Positions 11,079-22,225 of a DNA stretch of 64,000 nt are shown piece by piece. The notes below the pieces were generated by a model. The model ran no database searches, was not told where the DNA came from, and saw only the letters and a program-made list of their open reading frames with translations. The stretch comes from Theristus sp. LFF4_11. Taxonomy: Eukaryota > Nematoda > Chromadorea > Monhysterida > Xyalidae. Position numbers and translations under genes: made by a program. Numbering within the stretch: the first letter of the stretch is position 1; every line of letters begins with the position of its first letter. Where the stretch lies: positions 1-64,000 of the forward strand of contig JASANC010001770.1 in the NCBI GenBank assembly GCA_030248135.1, given 5' to 3'.

Positions 11079-14000
11079 ATGTTTGGCCGGGCTGTACTGA
11101 CGCGGGCGCTGATGCAAGGGTTGATTCACGGAAATTCATCAACAAGCAACATCAGCAGCTCGAATTCTAACAACGACCACAACCACCACCACAACAACAA
11201 CAACACAAACAACAGCAACGCAAACAACAACACAAACAACAACCACAACCACAACAGCAACAACAACATCAGCCGGCCGTCCAGTCCACCATCAACCCCT
11301 CCATCACGTCCACCATCAGCTCGTCGTCATCATCATCAGCGTCGTCACGCGTGTCCGCGGCGCTCTTCGAGCTCTATGCGGTTATTTCACGAGGACTATT
11401 TTCTCGCTCAACCGTCGCTCGACCACACGAGTGGCGAGGCGGCCACGAATGGGGGCCACCGGTGTTGTGGTGACGTGGTGACGCGTCGCTTCTGTTGTGC
11501 GCTCGCGTGCTGTCCGCAACGGCGGCGTCAACCGTCCGATCACTGTTACACGGCCGCACTGGCGAACTTCGTCGCGATTGTGCTCGTCATTTCGACGCTT
11601 TGCGACAACAAGTGAGCGCTGTTGGGCGAGTTGTTGATGTTCGGTTTTTATTAGCAAATCATCGTTAAGAGTTGAGGAGTAAACTATGCCTTGAGCTATG
11701 TCGACTTCTAAAACTCGGTTCCGAAGTACCGTATCCACTGCCGGCGGTCTCGTCGCGATCCTGTTTCTCAACGTTCGTAATCGTTAAATGGAAAGGAAAA
11801 TGAGTGAAAATCGGAATGAACAACGAAGTTGTTGTTGTACTTTATTAACGTGACGACGTCGGACGTCTACAGCAGATCGTGTCAAGACCGACCGTCAGAC
11901 AATCAGTAAAACTGTGCGCCCACCACAGTGTTCCTGTTCCATTCGACCATCACCCTAAAACTGTGCCATGGTGTCCAGTTGGTTCACGCTATCAAACGGC
12001 ACCTGTCATGTGCTGCGCGACTACGCGGCCAATGCGGACCGTGGGAAAACGAGAGAGCGTGGGAACGGAGCGCACGAGCACGGTCGACAAGTGGACACCA
12101 TTGGCATACCAATGTTCTTTGGCAATGCGCGTGTGCAGAGCGTTCATGATGAGGAAGACGGACTGCGGCACAGCTATTACTGGATTCGCGAGAAAAGTGC
12201 GTGCACGTTTTAGCCATTGAGTTTTTTTATCGCTTTGCAACGTGTACTCACAGTCCACAGTGGGGTTGAGAGGCTGTCTTTTTTTCTGGGTTAAAAACAG
12301 TCTGCGCCAGCTAGCTGTTCATCCGAGTTGCTGGAAACTGGGCGGTGTCACCAGATCATCATGCTCTGGTTCACCAAGTCTTCCAGTGAGATTGCGCTCA
12401 TGACCGGTAATAAAGGACAGGAAACCCTATACTTTTGCAACCTATAGTTTTGTTTTTGGAAAATCCGATTTGAACACAATTGTTATTGCTTATTGCAGAA
12501 TACGTCGACTGTGTGGACCAGTCGATTGCGGATCTGTTGTACGTCTCGGTGGGGCTGTGCTGTGTCACGATCGGCGTGTTGTTCATTGCGGGTACCCTCG
12601 AGCTGTTCGCGCCACCGCGCGGCTTTCTGAAATGGCTCAGACGAAAGACGTTCATGAGTATTGCTGCAGGTTCGTTTGTTTTTTTTTTGGTGGGAGTTTT
12701 TCAAAGTCGATGATAGCCTGTTTCAAACAGGCTGACGGAGGTCCGTTTGAAATTGATTTTGCTGATTGGTTATTGATGATTTCACTTGGGTCTTATTTGG
12801 AAGCCAATGCCAACCGCCGTAATAGACCACTGTGACTGAAATTCCTGGGCGTTATTGCGACAGAGCAAATCAGCTCAACACTTCATTCATATACAACGCT
12901 ACCGTATGAAGCCGAACGGCACAGTGCAACTCATAAGGCGCATTCATGAAGCAGTATTTAGTGACGCGCAGCTGTGTTAAAACATAGCTACACGGTCAGA
13001 AAATACGCCTTCATGAATGCCCCCATGATCGCAATCCATTCGCAGTGTTGCTGTGCGTCGTAGTGCTGGTGCTCGCTTATTACGCCAGCGTCCAGGTGGA
13101 CATGCTCCAGCAGCAGGCGCTGCCGCCGATGCGGGCCCGCCGAGTGGCGGTCATGTTCGGACGGGCGTATTTCGTCGTCGCCGCCGCCGCGCTCAGCTCG
13201 TTGGTCGCCATTGTGCTTTCACTGTACAAGTGAGTTGCGTTGTTGTGGTTGCGTGCGACGGCGGTCACTTGTCGTGATGCTGCAAGGCACGCGATTTGTG
13301 ATTTTTTATCGTTTCTAATTAGGCGTATGTGGCAGTGGTTTTTTTTGGTGCAGCTTTTAGGGTGTCCTCTTATAAACCAGTTTGATGTAAAAAAAAAACC
13401 GAGCTTCCTTCCATGTGGTGTGGTCGTGCGAACACTGATCACAATAGAAAATAGCATTCTGTCTGTGGTTTACTCCGAACTTTAGCAGTTTGCATTCCAG
13501 ATCCAGCAACAGCACACCGTTTTCGTGTACTACACCAGATAGATAGACAGCTAAGCTGGTCCGAAACAACTGAGCCCTTTTGTTGCGTTTAACCCATAGA
13601 ACGTAGATGCGAATCAATTTTCAGTTCACTAGCACGCGCGCGGGCTAAACGAGAACTTCGGGACGCACTGTTATTGCGGGATGCATTCGAGGAGCAACGG
13701 GTCTCGGTGGAGTATTGGCTGCAGAACGCGGGTCTGGTGCGGCCGCCAAACGCGCCGCCGCCTTACAGCCCGTATGACCGTTTTGCGACCGCAACACCGA
13801 ATAATGCTGGTTCGAGAGGTGAAGAGGTGTTTTTTTTTAATTCGAAGTCTCCACGGAATCTGTGCAACGACTTCATTGCCAGCAAAAGCTGAACGAAAGC
13901 TAAGAAATAATTTTTCCGTATAAAGATCCCAATCCACGACTGTATGGCTCAGTCGGACGAGAAAACCGTTCTGTAGAGCGTGCACTGATGAGAAAATCTG

Positions 14001-14395
14001 CACGTTCAGTGTTTGCACGTAATTTCGAAACACTCATGCATCACCATTGTGCTATTTTAGTTGTATTATGCGCTCGGTAAATGCTGCTTCCGCTTTTTGT
14101 CGCAGGCGAAATGTCGACAGAAAATGAAACACGTGAAAACGCGAATACTGGTCAAGAAACGGTGCCAAACCACAGCGGCGCCGGTACGGAGAACAACCGC
14201 GCAAGCAGCAACACACAATCAACTCAGTCAATCAACACAACCGTCGAAATCACATCCGCCTCTGCGGATTCATTGGAGAATTCGACTGAAAGTCAAGATC
14301 AACAGCAAGTTGTCGGTCGTGAAGGCCTGCAGATGTCCGCTGTTGTCTCGGGCACTTTCTACGATAACCCGATTCGGGTTGATTCGAATGAATGA
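11079..14395 (+). CDS. TMEM127: TMEM127 orthologue, four-pass membrane protein with PPxY tail
   Basis: A 561-residue model; human TMEM127 is 238. Exons: 11079-11611, 11979-12196, 12311-12406, 12499-12669, 13046-13229, 13625-13818, 14106-14395, all in phase. Four hydrophobic segments: FVAIVLVISTLCD, LYVSVGLCCVTIGVLFIAG, AVLLCVVVLVLAYYAS and YFVVAAAALSSLVAIVLSLY. The third ends in VDMLQQQ, matching ILAQQQQ of human TMEM127, and the C-terminal region carries PPPYSPY where the human protein has PPPAYTP, a PPxY motif of the kind bound by NEDD4-type WW domains. In mammals this endosomal/lysosomal protein restrains mTORC1 and RET surface levels. Odd features are a long Asn/His/Ser-rich, then Ser/Pro/Arg-rich, N-terminus and a disordered Thr/Ser/Asn/Gln tail (exon 7). 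Exon 3 is the least certain: its acceptor was chosen at 12310 because an earlier one would bring in a stop codon. Confidence 0.88.
12934..13024. mobile_element. Hairpin MITE, CATTCATGAAG family, copy 3
   Basis: GGCGCATTCATGAAGCAGTA... pairs with ...CGCCTTCATGAATGCCCC. It sits in TMEM127 intron 4 and ends about 20 bases before the 3' splice site of exon 5. Confidence 0.85.
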
Positions 14396-15508
14396 TGTTC
14401 ATTGGTCGATTCGAGGTTGAGAAACGGCTGTGTTCATGTTCATATGCTACGTGCGTCTTTTTAAACTGCACCGAGCTGATTGGCCGGATCTGTGGTCTGT
14501 CAGTTTTTTTCTGTAAGATTGCTGTTGTGTTTTGACTCTAGGATTTGAAAAAAATTGTTCAGTCATTTCGCTGTTACGCTTTTGCTTAGCCAAGCAGGCC
14601 TTTTTCGCATTTGTTTGTTTTCACGACTGTACAGGTCTTTAACACGAAATACGAACACTCTAGCGTTTGTTTTCTCTCACAAACCTGTCCTCCGGATCCT
14701 GTATTGTTATTTTAAATCAACTCAAGTTTTTCCTCTTTACTCTGTTAATATGAGTTCGATTTTTTATGTACTTGTAGTTACTGTGTGTGTAACATGTACC
14801 CTGTGATATTGAGATGAGATACAGAGAATGTTGTCATTGTTGCGGAAAACTGTATACATTTCTATGACAGAAATGAACTCGGTCGATATTTTGTTTAAGT
14901 CATTTGAACATTCCCGTGTTTTTATATTGTGGTATTGTACAACTAAAATTTTTAATTGTAAAATCAGATTTTTGCATTTTATAAGTGTGATAGCGTTTGT
15001 TGGTGATTTTTATTGTCAACATAAAAGTTTAAAAAAGGCTTGAAATGTTTCTCATGAAAGAAAGACTTTCTGCTGAATATTTGAGATAGTTTGTGATGTG
15101 ATATGGATACTAATGTATATGGATTAGAAAATTGATTGTGTATAATGCTGCACTGTGAAATATTAAGAGAGAAGAGAAACAATCAAAAGTTGCCGGGCTG
15201 ACTTTGATTTTTTTTGTATTTGAATTCTGCAGTTTACACTGAAAAAATGAAAAAAATACTTTTTATGTGATTTGAATCACCCAAAACAAACGATTGACGG
15301 TATGGAAATCGATGCCTGTGGTAGTACTGAACCACATGTCAGTCAGCATTTGAGCATCCTGCGTGTAATTACAATTGTCGCACGTATCTCAGCAGATTCA
15401 TCGTCACGTCTTTTTATCAAACGTTGCATTCAATTTTAGCAACTGTTGGCTAAAACCTTTTCCGAATCGTTCGGGACTAAAGTTTTGTTTTTCAGTTTGT
15501 CCGGAATA
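14396..15508. other. Spacer between TMEM127 and INTS12
   Basis: AT-rich 3' flank and upstream region with no exon recognised. A TTTTTCAG-type acceptor (15487-15494) lies just before the proposed INTS12 ATG, so a non-coding 5' exon or leader trans-splicing is possible. Confidence 0.5.
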
Positions 15509-18500
15509 ATGTCCGCGAAAACCAACGCCAGACCAGAAGATCAGTTCGACGAAGCATTTTACGATAAGTTGATTCGACTGGTGCAGAGCGATCGGCCGGA
15601 GGCAACCGATGAGATTGTGCGCATCTATGAAGAGGCATGGTGGTGGTCGGAGGCGACGGAAAGTTTTCGCCCGTCGTTGGAGATTACTTTATTGAAGTCG
15701 TGTATTGTAAGATTCCAAAAAAAGACTAAAATTCCACTCTGTCCTTGGAGATCACTACGCAGTAGGAAAAAATTGTTCGAAAAAAAACATTCACTCACGT
15801 ACGCAGGTGTACAACGTGTACCGCGAGAACGGCTGGACGTGCATACCGGGCTGGCACGGCAGCGGCACCGCCAGCACAAGTGCCAGTAGCACCGATAGCA
15901 CAATTGCTACTGGTGGTGGCGGCAGTGCGGCCAATAAAACCGACTCGGATGACCCGTTCAGTCGCGCGAAACATCAGAAGGAGAAGCTGTTGGCACCGGT
16001 GAAGAATCGACCGACGACGCTGACGACGATGACGGTCAGTGCCGGCTCCAGCCCGCGACGCCCGTCGCCCGCGAGCAGCCCGCGACCGATTTTGGCCGTT
16101 TTAGCGGCGGAGACCGCGAGTCTGGCGGCGTCGCCGTCGTCGAAGATGGACAGTGCGGCCGCGAAACGAGCCCGTCTTCAACAGACCGTTGCGGGCGTTC
16201 TGTGCGCGCAGTGCAGGTGCGGGTTCAGTTGGCGGGCTTTGTGTCCGTGCGGTCGTTCGCACGTGATTTTACTTGATTCGTACACACACGCAGTCACAAA
16301 CACACTGGCAAACACACTGTGCGATTGTGCGACTGCGCTGGTGTGTTTGTGACGGTGCGCAACCGCAAAGATTGTATCACAAAAAACAAGATGGATATCA
16401 GTTGAATAAAAGTGTACACACTTGTCAGACAGGCATTTTGTCGGTGGTGTTTATTAAAAAATTGATTTGTAAATTATTTTGTTTTTGTTTCAGATCGTCA
16501 TCCACTGACGACACAGATAATCTGATATTCAGTTGCACGAATTGCTCGGCGAGCTATCATCAAGTCAGTTGAATTGAACTTCGTTCGTTCTTTTGAGGTC
16601 AGTGAGAGCTGCGGTCTTTCGTCGCTAAAAACGTGCAAATCTGTAATTTTCTGATGGGAGCGGTCTTTTATCCGCAAACTCGTGTCATGAAAGCAGTAGC
16701 TTACTAGGACGCTCTGCCGTCAAAACACCTTCGTGCTTCAGGAACTGAAGGGAGAGCTGAAGGTTTAAAAAATGTACGTCACTCATTGAAAGCGAACAAA
16801 AATTGAAACAAAGACGCCAGTTGGAGAATTCACTGAGATCTGCAAGAAATCGTTGTACATTAAATGAACAATTCAGCCAGATCAACTCTTTGTTTTTTTT
16901 ACAGAATCGATGAATTTTTGCTGACTTAGAAAGACTCTTCTTTCCATTGCTCTCAGAAATGCCAGCAGCCGCCAATCAGCGACGAGTACGGTTTCGTGTG
17001 CACCGCCTGCCAACGACGCCACCGTGACATCACCGAGCACGCGTCACCCGTGCGCATCGCGCTCGTACCCGCCGATACTGCTGACGAGCGCACTGCTGCT
17101 GCTGGTGTTGCTGACATTCAGCAGACTACGGCTGACACGCAGCAAGGCGGCGTCGTTGCATCGGCCAGCCGCGCGTCTTGTTACGTGTGCAAGTGTGTTC
17201 GCTGTTGTTGGTTGTTGTTTTCATGATGCTTTTCCCTTTCGGTTTTGCCTAAGCTGGTTATGGCTGGGCTTGTTTTTTTGTCATGCAATTTCAAACGACA
17301 CATTCCACTGGAACATAGTGCTTGACCAAAACCAAGAGTGCTGGTGGTACAGTCGAATAGACGTCCAGATAATCTTTGCGTCGTTATTGTCGCGTGAGAT
17401 GAGTTCTGCGAAGATTCTTGTGAATTGTGTTGTCAAAGACTTCAACGGAAAAAAGCTTCATTTTTTTCACAGAATATTGTCAGTCGAGAGAGCAAACACG
17501 TTGATGCAGTGCAGCGAGTGTTTTCGTTTGATTCATCAGGTGTGTGCAAAAGAGTTCTTGTGGAGCAAAAGCACGTATTATAATTTTCTATGTTCACAGT
17601 CCTGCATAACATATGCAATTTGTCCATTCTGCGATTCTAATCTGGCAAGCTGGTTAGTCTGCAATACTGGTGCTAAGACGCTGGTGTGGCAGCACTGATT
17701 GCCTTGCATAAAGTTTAATTTATTTGCCTTATATAAAGATAAACTCCTTTTTTTCGTATTTTCCGCGAAAACTTCCTTTATTTTGGTTTCTTGAAATTTT
17801 CAGAAATGTCACGATCCACCAATCTTATCGGAACAGAAGAACGACCCGCGATTCATCTTCACCTGCATGTACTGCACGCAGGTCGGCGGCGAAAAAAAAC
17901 TGATTTTCGTGAAGTTTTTTTTTTGAAAAATCTGAATTGTGCATTTGAAAACAGACAGCTGGGATTATTTGGGTTTTTTTCTCTGAATTTCGAAAATCGA
18001 TTTTCTGTAGACTTTCAAACTTGAATTTATGGAAAAGAAAGTGCTTCATACAGGCGCGCAAGTCGGCCACCAAGTCGAGCACACCCACGTCCGTCGCGCA
18101 TCCACCGACGCAAGTCGCCGCGACCGTCGCGGGCGAGTCGAAAAGCGCAAAGGTACACGAAAACAGCGTTTTTCATTTGTTACTTTGTTGAACTTGCAAG
18201 AAAAATAGATGTTTCGTTTTATTTCAGAATGGCTCTTTATATTTTAGAATTTTAGAATTTTATTTTCTTCTGAAATTCCAGAATGGTTCTGATTTGCGGA
18301 CTGCGGTCATTATTACAAAATATTTTTCCGTCTGCAGCCCACCGAAGACCGCTCGAAAAGTCTGACCGCACCGAAGGTCGCGTCCATCGCCGCCGAGTTT
18401 ATGGCGAAACACAAACGTGCGTTCGCGACGAACTGCACTTTTAGATGTTCATTTTTCAGCACCCCCGCGTCAAGTAGCCGATCAGCTTGCACAAGATTGG

Positions 18501-21500
18501 ATTGTTTGTTAGTGGCATAATTGCTCGCGATAAGCGCCATTCATGGAGGTTGAAGCGCGCTGAAGCGCGCTGACGCGCTTCACTTTGCTACACATTCACG
18601 AAGCAAAAAAAACAGCGCGCTTCAGCGTGCGTCAGCGCGCTTCAGTTTTGGAGCACATGCGCATTCACGGACGCGCGCGCTGAAGCGCGCTGACCAGCTT
18701 CATCGTGAATGAAGAAATGAAGCTGCGTCAGCCGCTGCGGCTTTTTAGGTTTTTTGCCCATTCATGAACGCGCGCGCTGAAGCGCGCTGACGCGCGCTGA
18801 AGTGCGCTATCATGAATGATGAAATGAAGCTGCGTCAGCCGCTGCGGCATTTGATGTCCGGACATCAAATTTGTGTGTGCAAAATCGCTGATTGTTGCTG
18901 TCAGTGACAATCTTTCACAAATGTTGCAAGACTTTTTTGTTAAATCATTTAGTACTTTTCTGACAGATTCTGAACAGTATTGTATAGCGTAATTAGTCTC
19001 AAAATAAGTGTGACAGTGAGAATACGAATACTCAACAAAGCATAAAAATAGTGCAAGAAATTTATGTTTTTTTTTTTGCTTTTTTGTACTGTTTTTTATT
19101 GTTTCACACCAAAAGTTTTCTGATCTTAGGCGCATATTTATTGAAAAATTGTGAAATGGACTTTCGAAGTGAAGAAAAACTTTGAAAGCTACACCGCAAA
19201 ATACAGTTTTTTATGAACAATTTTGTACGATTTCTGCATTTTAACTGAACATTCTAGGATGCAATTTGCTTTCACGTTGCTTGCAAATGGTGCACAGCCC
19301 TCAAAGTGGTGCACAGCCCTCAAAGTGGTGCACAGCCCTCAAAGTGGTGCACAGCCCTCAAAGTGGTGCACAGCCCTCAAAGTGGTGCACAGCCCTCAAA
19401 GTGGTGCACAGCCCTCAAAGTGGTGCACAGCCCTCAAAGTGGTGCACAGCCCTCAAAGTGGTGCACAGCCCTCAAAGTGGTGCACAGCCCTCAAAGTGGT
19501 GCACAGCCCTCAAAGTGGTGCACAGCCCTCAAAGTGGTGCACAGCCCTCAAAGTGGTGCACAGCCCTCAAAGTGGTGCACAGCCCTCAAAGTGGTGCACA
19601 GTCCTCAAAGTGGTGCACAGCCCTCAAAGTGGTGCACAGCCCTCAAAGTGGTGCACAGCCCTCAAAGTGGTGCACAGCCCTCAAAGTGGTGCACAGCCCT
19701 CAAAGTGGTGCACAGTCCTCAAAGTGGTGCACAGCCCTCAAAGTGGTGCACAGCCCTCAAAGTGGTGCACAGCCCTCAAAGTGGTGCACAGCCCTCAAAG
19801 TGGTGCACAGCCCTCAAAGTGGTGCACAGCCCTCAACCCGTGTCGAAACAGTGCCGCCGCATAAAATACTTGCGGCCTGCACACCGGTTTTGAGGGCTGC
19901 GCACATCGGTACCCCACACCGTGATGTGAAGTAATTGTTTTCTTCAACTGCGGTTTGGCGTGAAACCTTTTTCCTTTTTTAGCCTTGCCACGGTGTAGAG
20001 CATCACAAAAAAAGTTTCCTCAACGACAGCACATGATTAGTGAATGTTGCACAAATCAAAAGATCAAAACATTCACTGAAACGGCGAAAACAACGAATCG
20101 AAGCGGTATATAGTGTGTACTAAACAGCACGTACGGAGACAACACAGACAACAGCACAAAACGATAAAACTGAACGACATTTAATGAACAAACACCTAGA
20201 GAGGTTCCCACCCGTCAACTACTATAGTGCAGTGGTAACATGTTGTGCCTGTGAGCACAGAGGCCAAAGTTCGAAACCCGTCTTAGCCCAGTTGTTTTTA
20301 TCGTTTTTATCTGTTGGTTTCTTTCACAAACGCAGCACAATAAAACTTACTGTATTCCTCAATTAATTTAATTTTACCACAATTAAATTCATTCCCTTTT
20401 TGGTCTGCATCTATCACAATTGAAAGCGCAGAAATTATGCAAATACGTTTCATTTTTCAGACAAGCCGCTGCGGCATTTGGGGTCCGGACATCAAAAGCC
20501 GCAGCGGCTGACGCAGCTTCATTTCTTCATTCATGATGAAGCTGGTCAGCGCGCTTCAGCGCGCGCGTTCGTGAATGGACAAAAAACCTAAAAAGCCGCA
20601 GCGGCTGACGCAGCTTCACTTCAGGCCGCTTCATCATTCATGATGAAGCGCGTCAGCGCGCTTCAGCGCGCTTCAGCGCGCGCGTTCGTGAATGGGCAAA
20701 AAACCTAAAAAGCCGCAGCGGCTGACGCAGCTTCATTTCTTCATTCATGATGAAGCTGGTCAGCGCGCGTCAGCGCGCTTCAGCGCGCGCTTGCATGAAT
20801 GGGCCTATACCAAGTGGTGTTGCTGTTGTGTTCGTACCGCCCAAATTTTAGCGTCTAACTTTTTTTTCAACCAGCTCCACCGGCTGCAAGTGACATTTCT
20901 CGGTGTTCCACCAACAATTTAGCTTCATTTGAACTGACCGCGTTGAAAAGTTTTTGTTGCCATTTTACACCGAAACGGTCCGTGAGCCGAGAAACGTGCA
21001 GCACAAACAACACCGCCTCACTCGCACGAGCATTTTTCAGCTGGCATTCGCAAGTCGCCGCAGTCACCAGCGGCAGTGAGCAGCGCCAAAGCGGCGTCGG
21101 ATGTCGTCACGTCCACCGTGTCGCCGACGTCAACCAGCGGCGGACTGGCGGGCTTGGGCAAACTCGCATTACAGCAGTCTGGTGCGTGCATTGCTTGGTG
21201 GCACGAAAAGCTCACTTGAAACACGCGCTTGTAAAGCCAAATTGGCGCATCCTTTCGTCGCAGAGCGAACGCACGAATTTTTTTGTGTTCATACTTGAAC
21301 CTGTCCCTTATATTGGAATCCGACAGCTGCTTGACAGGCATTTGGCTGCTTTTCCTGGTAGCTCCGCGGCAAATGGCACGCTGCACGGCAGCACACCCGT
21401 CGGGATGCCATGTGCTCGGTTTCCGACAGAGGCCCAGCGTCATCTCGCTTCCCACCAATGTACCGTCGCACCATACACAGCTCATATCCAATTTTCGGGC

Positions 21501-22225
21501 TCGTTCAGATTCAAAACTGATCAGCGGGAAAACACATAAATGGCGAAGGTTGCTCAACAAAACATGCAAAAAAAGTGACGTTTCTTGGTGTATGCAGCCT
21601 AGATTGATCTGATGCAGGACTAGCGAAAATCTCCAACAAACCGTCACCGTCCAGTAGCACTGGTGTGCCAATCAACCTGCCGAAAACGGCGGTGCATTCT
21701 GGCAAGCAAGCCTCGAACGAAGCAACTGGTGTGTTGTATTTTCAACCATCTTTGGACTGTCTCTCTTGCTTTTTTTATAAAACTAGCCGACTAGTTGTGC
21801 TGTGTTTGAAGAAAATGCGCAGCAATGCAGTTTGCAATTGTGACGTTTGCAGTTTCTGTGGCTTCGCATGTCATTGCTCCACAAAAAACGGGTACAATCT
21901 ATAGTAAATACAATCAAGCTGGTCAGCTACGTGCTGCTCATGAAGCCTTTTCACTAATTCACTCTCAACTAATTCATAATTAACAATTGTCGCAATTTGC
22001 ACAAAATGGATTTTGACAGCAAGAAACAGCAAATATATAGGAAATAACAGTCATTTCTCGGAATAAAATTATCTCCGCAACATCAGTGCGTTGCATTGTG
22101 CAGGCGACAAAACAAGCGCAGGCAAACTGGCGGTCTCCTCAACGCCCATGCAGGATGCGCAGCGACGCCTGGAGAAAATGAAGAAGAAAGCGACGAAAGC
22201 GTCCAGCTCTGCATCGCGGTTTTGA
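15509..22225 (+). CDS. INTS12: Integrator complex subunit 12, with two tandem PHD fingers
   Basis: A 536-residue model. Exons: 15509-15706, 15807-16216, 16494-16563, 16957-17192, 17473-17539, 17804-17881, 18054-18152, 18338-18416, 21041-21181, 21618-21728, 22104-22225, all in phase. The N-terminal EAFYDKLIRLVQS..ATDEIVRIYEEA matches the short helical region of INTS12. Finger 1 is CAQC-CTNC-H-C-CTAC. Finger 2 is CYVC-CSEC-H-C-CMYC and contains KCHDPPILSEQKNDPRF, which resembles the human finger most closely. Low-complexity Ser/Ala/Thr regions lead to the basic end AQRRLEKMKKKA, like human MKRLQMVKKKA. Known role: a nuclear subunit of Integrator, which cleaves snRNA and attenuated pre-mRNA at RNA polymerase II. 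The human protein has one PHD. Here the extra finger shares intron positions and phases with the other, so it looks like an exon-block duplication. Confidence 0.9.
16289..16358. mobile_element. CA/TG hairpin MITE, copy 2
   Basis: The left arm GCAGTCACAAACACACTGGC pairs with the right arm CTGGTGTGTTTGTGACGGTGC. It begins about 70 bases after the 5' splice site of INTS12 intron 2. Confidence 0.75.
18540..18860. repeat. Left arm of a 2.3-kb inverted-repeat (foldback-like) structure
   Basis: Tandem, roughly 95-bp modules built from GCGCGCTGAAGCGCGCTGAC, ATGAAGCTGCGTCAGCCGC, TGCGGCTTTTTAGGTTTTTT and (C)CATTCATGAACG. The arm ends at the palindrome TGTCCGGACA. It is the reverse complement of the array at 20462-20815. 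Intronic in INTS12 (intron 18417-21040). Confidence 0.85.
19286..19836 (+). repeat. 19-bp minisatellite, about 29 copies
   Basis: Unit GTGGTGCACAGCCCTCAAA, almost perfectly conserved. Two units carry the same C-to-T change (CACAGTCCTC), 114 bp (6 units) apart, which suggests block duplication. As 19 is not a multiple of 3, all three forward frames read the same 19-residue cycle with no stop; on the reverse strand TGA closes every frame. It is intronic in INTS12 and I do not call it coding. Confidence 0.97.
20213..20290 (+). repeat. tRNA-like sequence (possible tRNA-derived SINE head)
   Basis: TAGTGCAGTGGTAACATG resembles an A box, and AGTTCGAAACCC about 45 bases on resembles a B box. A 5-bp stem TGTGC/GCACA stands where the anticodon arm should be, but its loop has 6 bases and the T and acceptor stems do not pair well. 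It is more likely a degenerate SINE or tRNA relic than a working tRNA. Confidence 0.35.
20462..20815. repeat. Right arm of the 2.3-kb inverted-repeat structure
   Basis: Three modules start with GCCGCAGCGGCTGACGCAGC, run through TTCATTCATGATGAAGC and CAGCGCGCTTCAGCGCGC, and end GTGAATGGGCAAAAAACC. It begins near GGTCCGGACATC, the counterpart of the left-arm end. Orientation is opposite to 18540-18860. Confidence 0.85.

Noticed and set aside
19223..19934. Three overlapping 195-222-codon forward frames as a repeat protein gene
   Set aside because: All three frames encode the same cycle of a non-triplet minisatellite inside an INTS12 intron, with no supporting splice sites or non-repeat domain.
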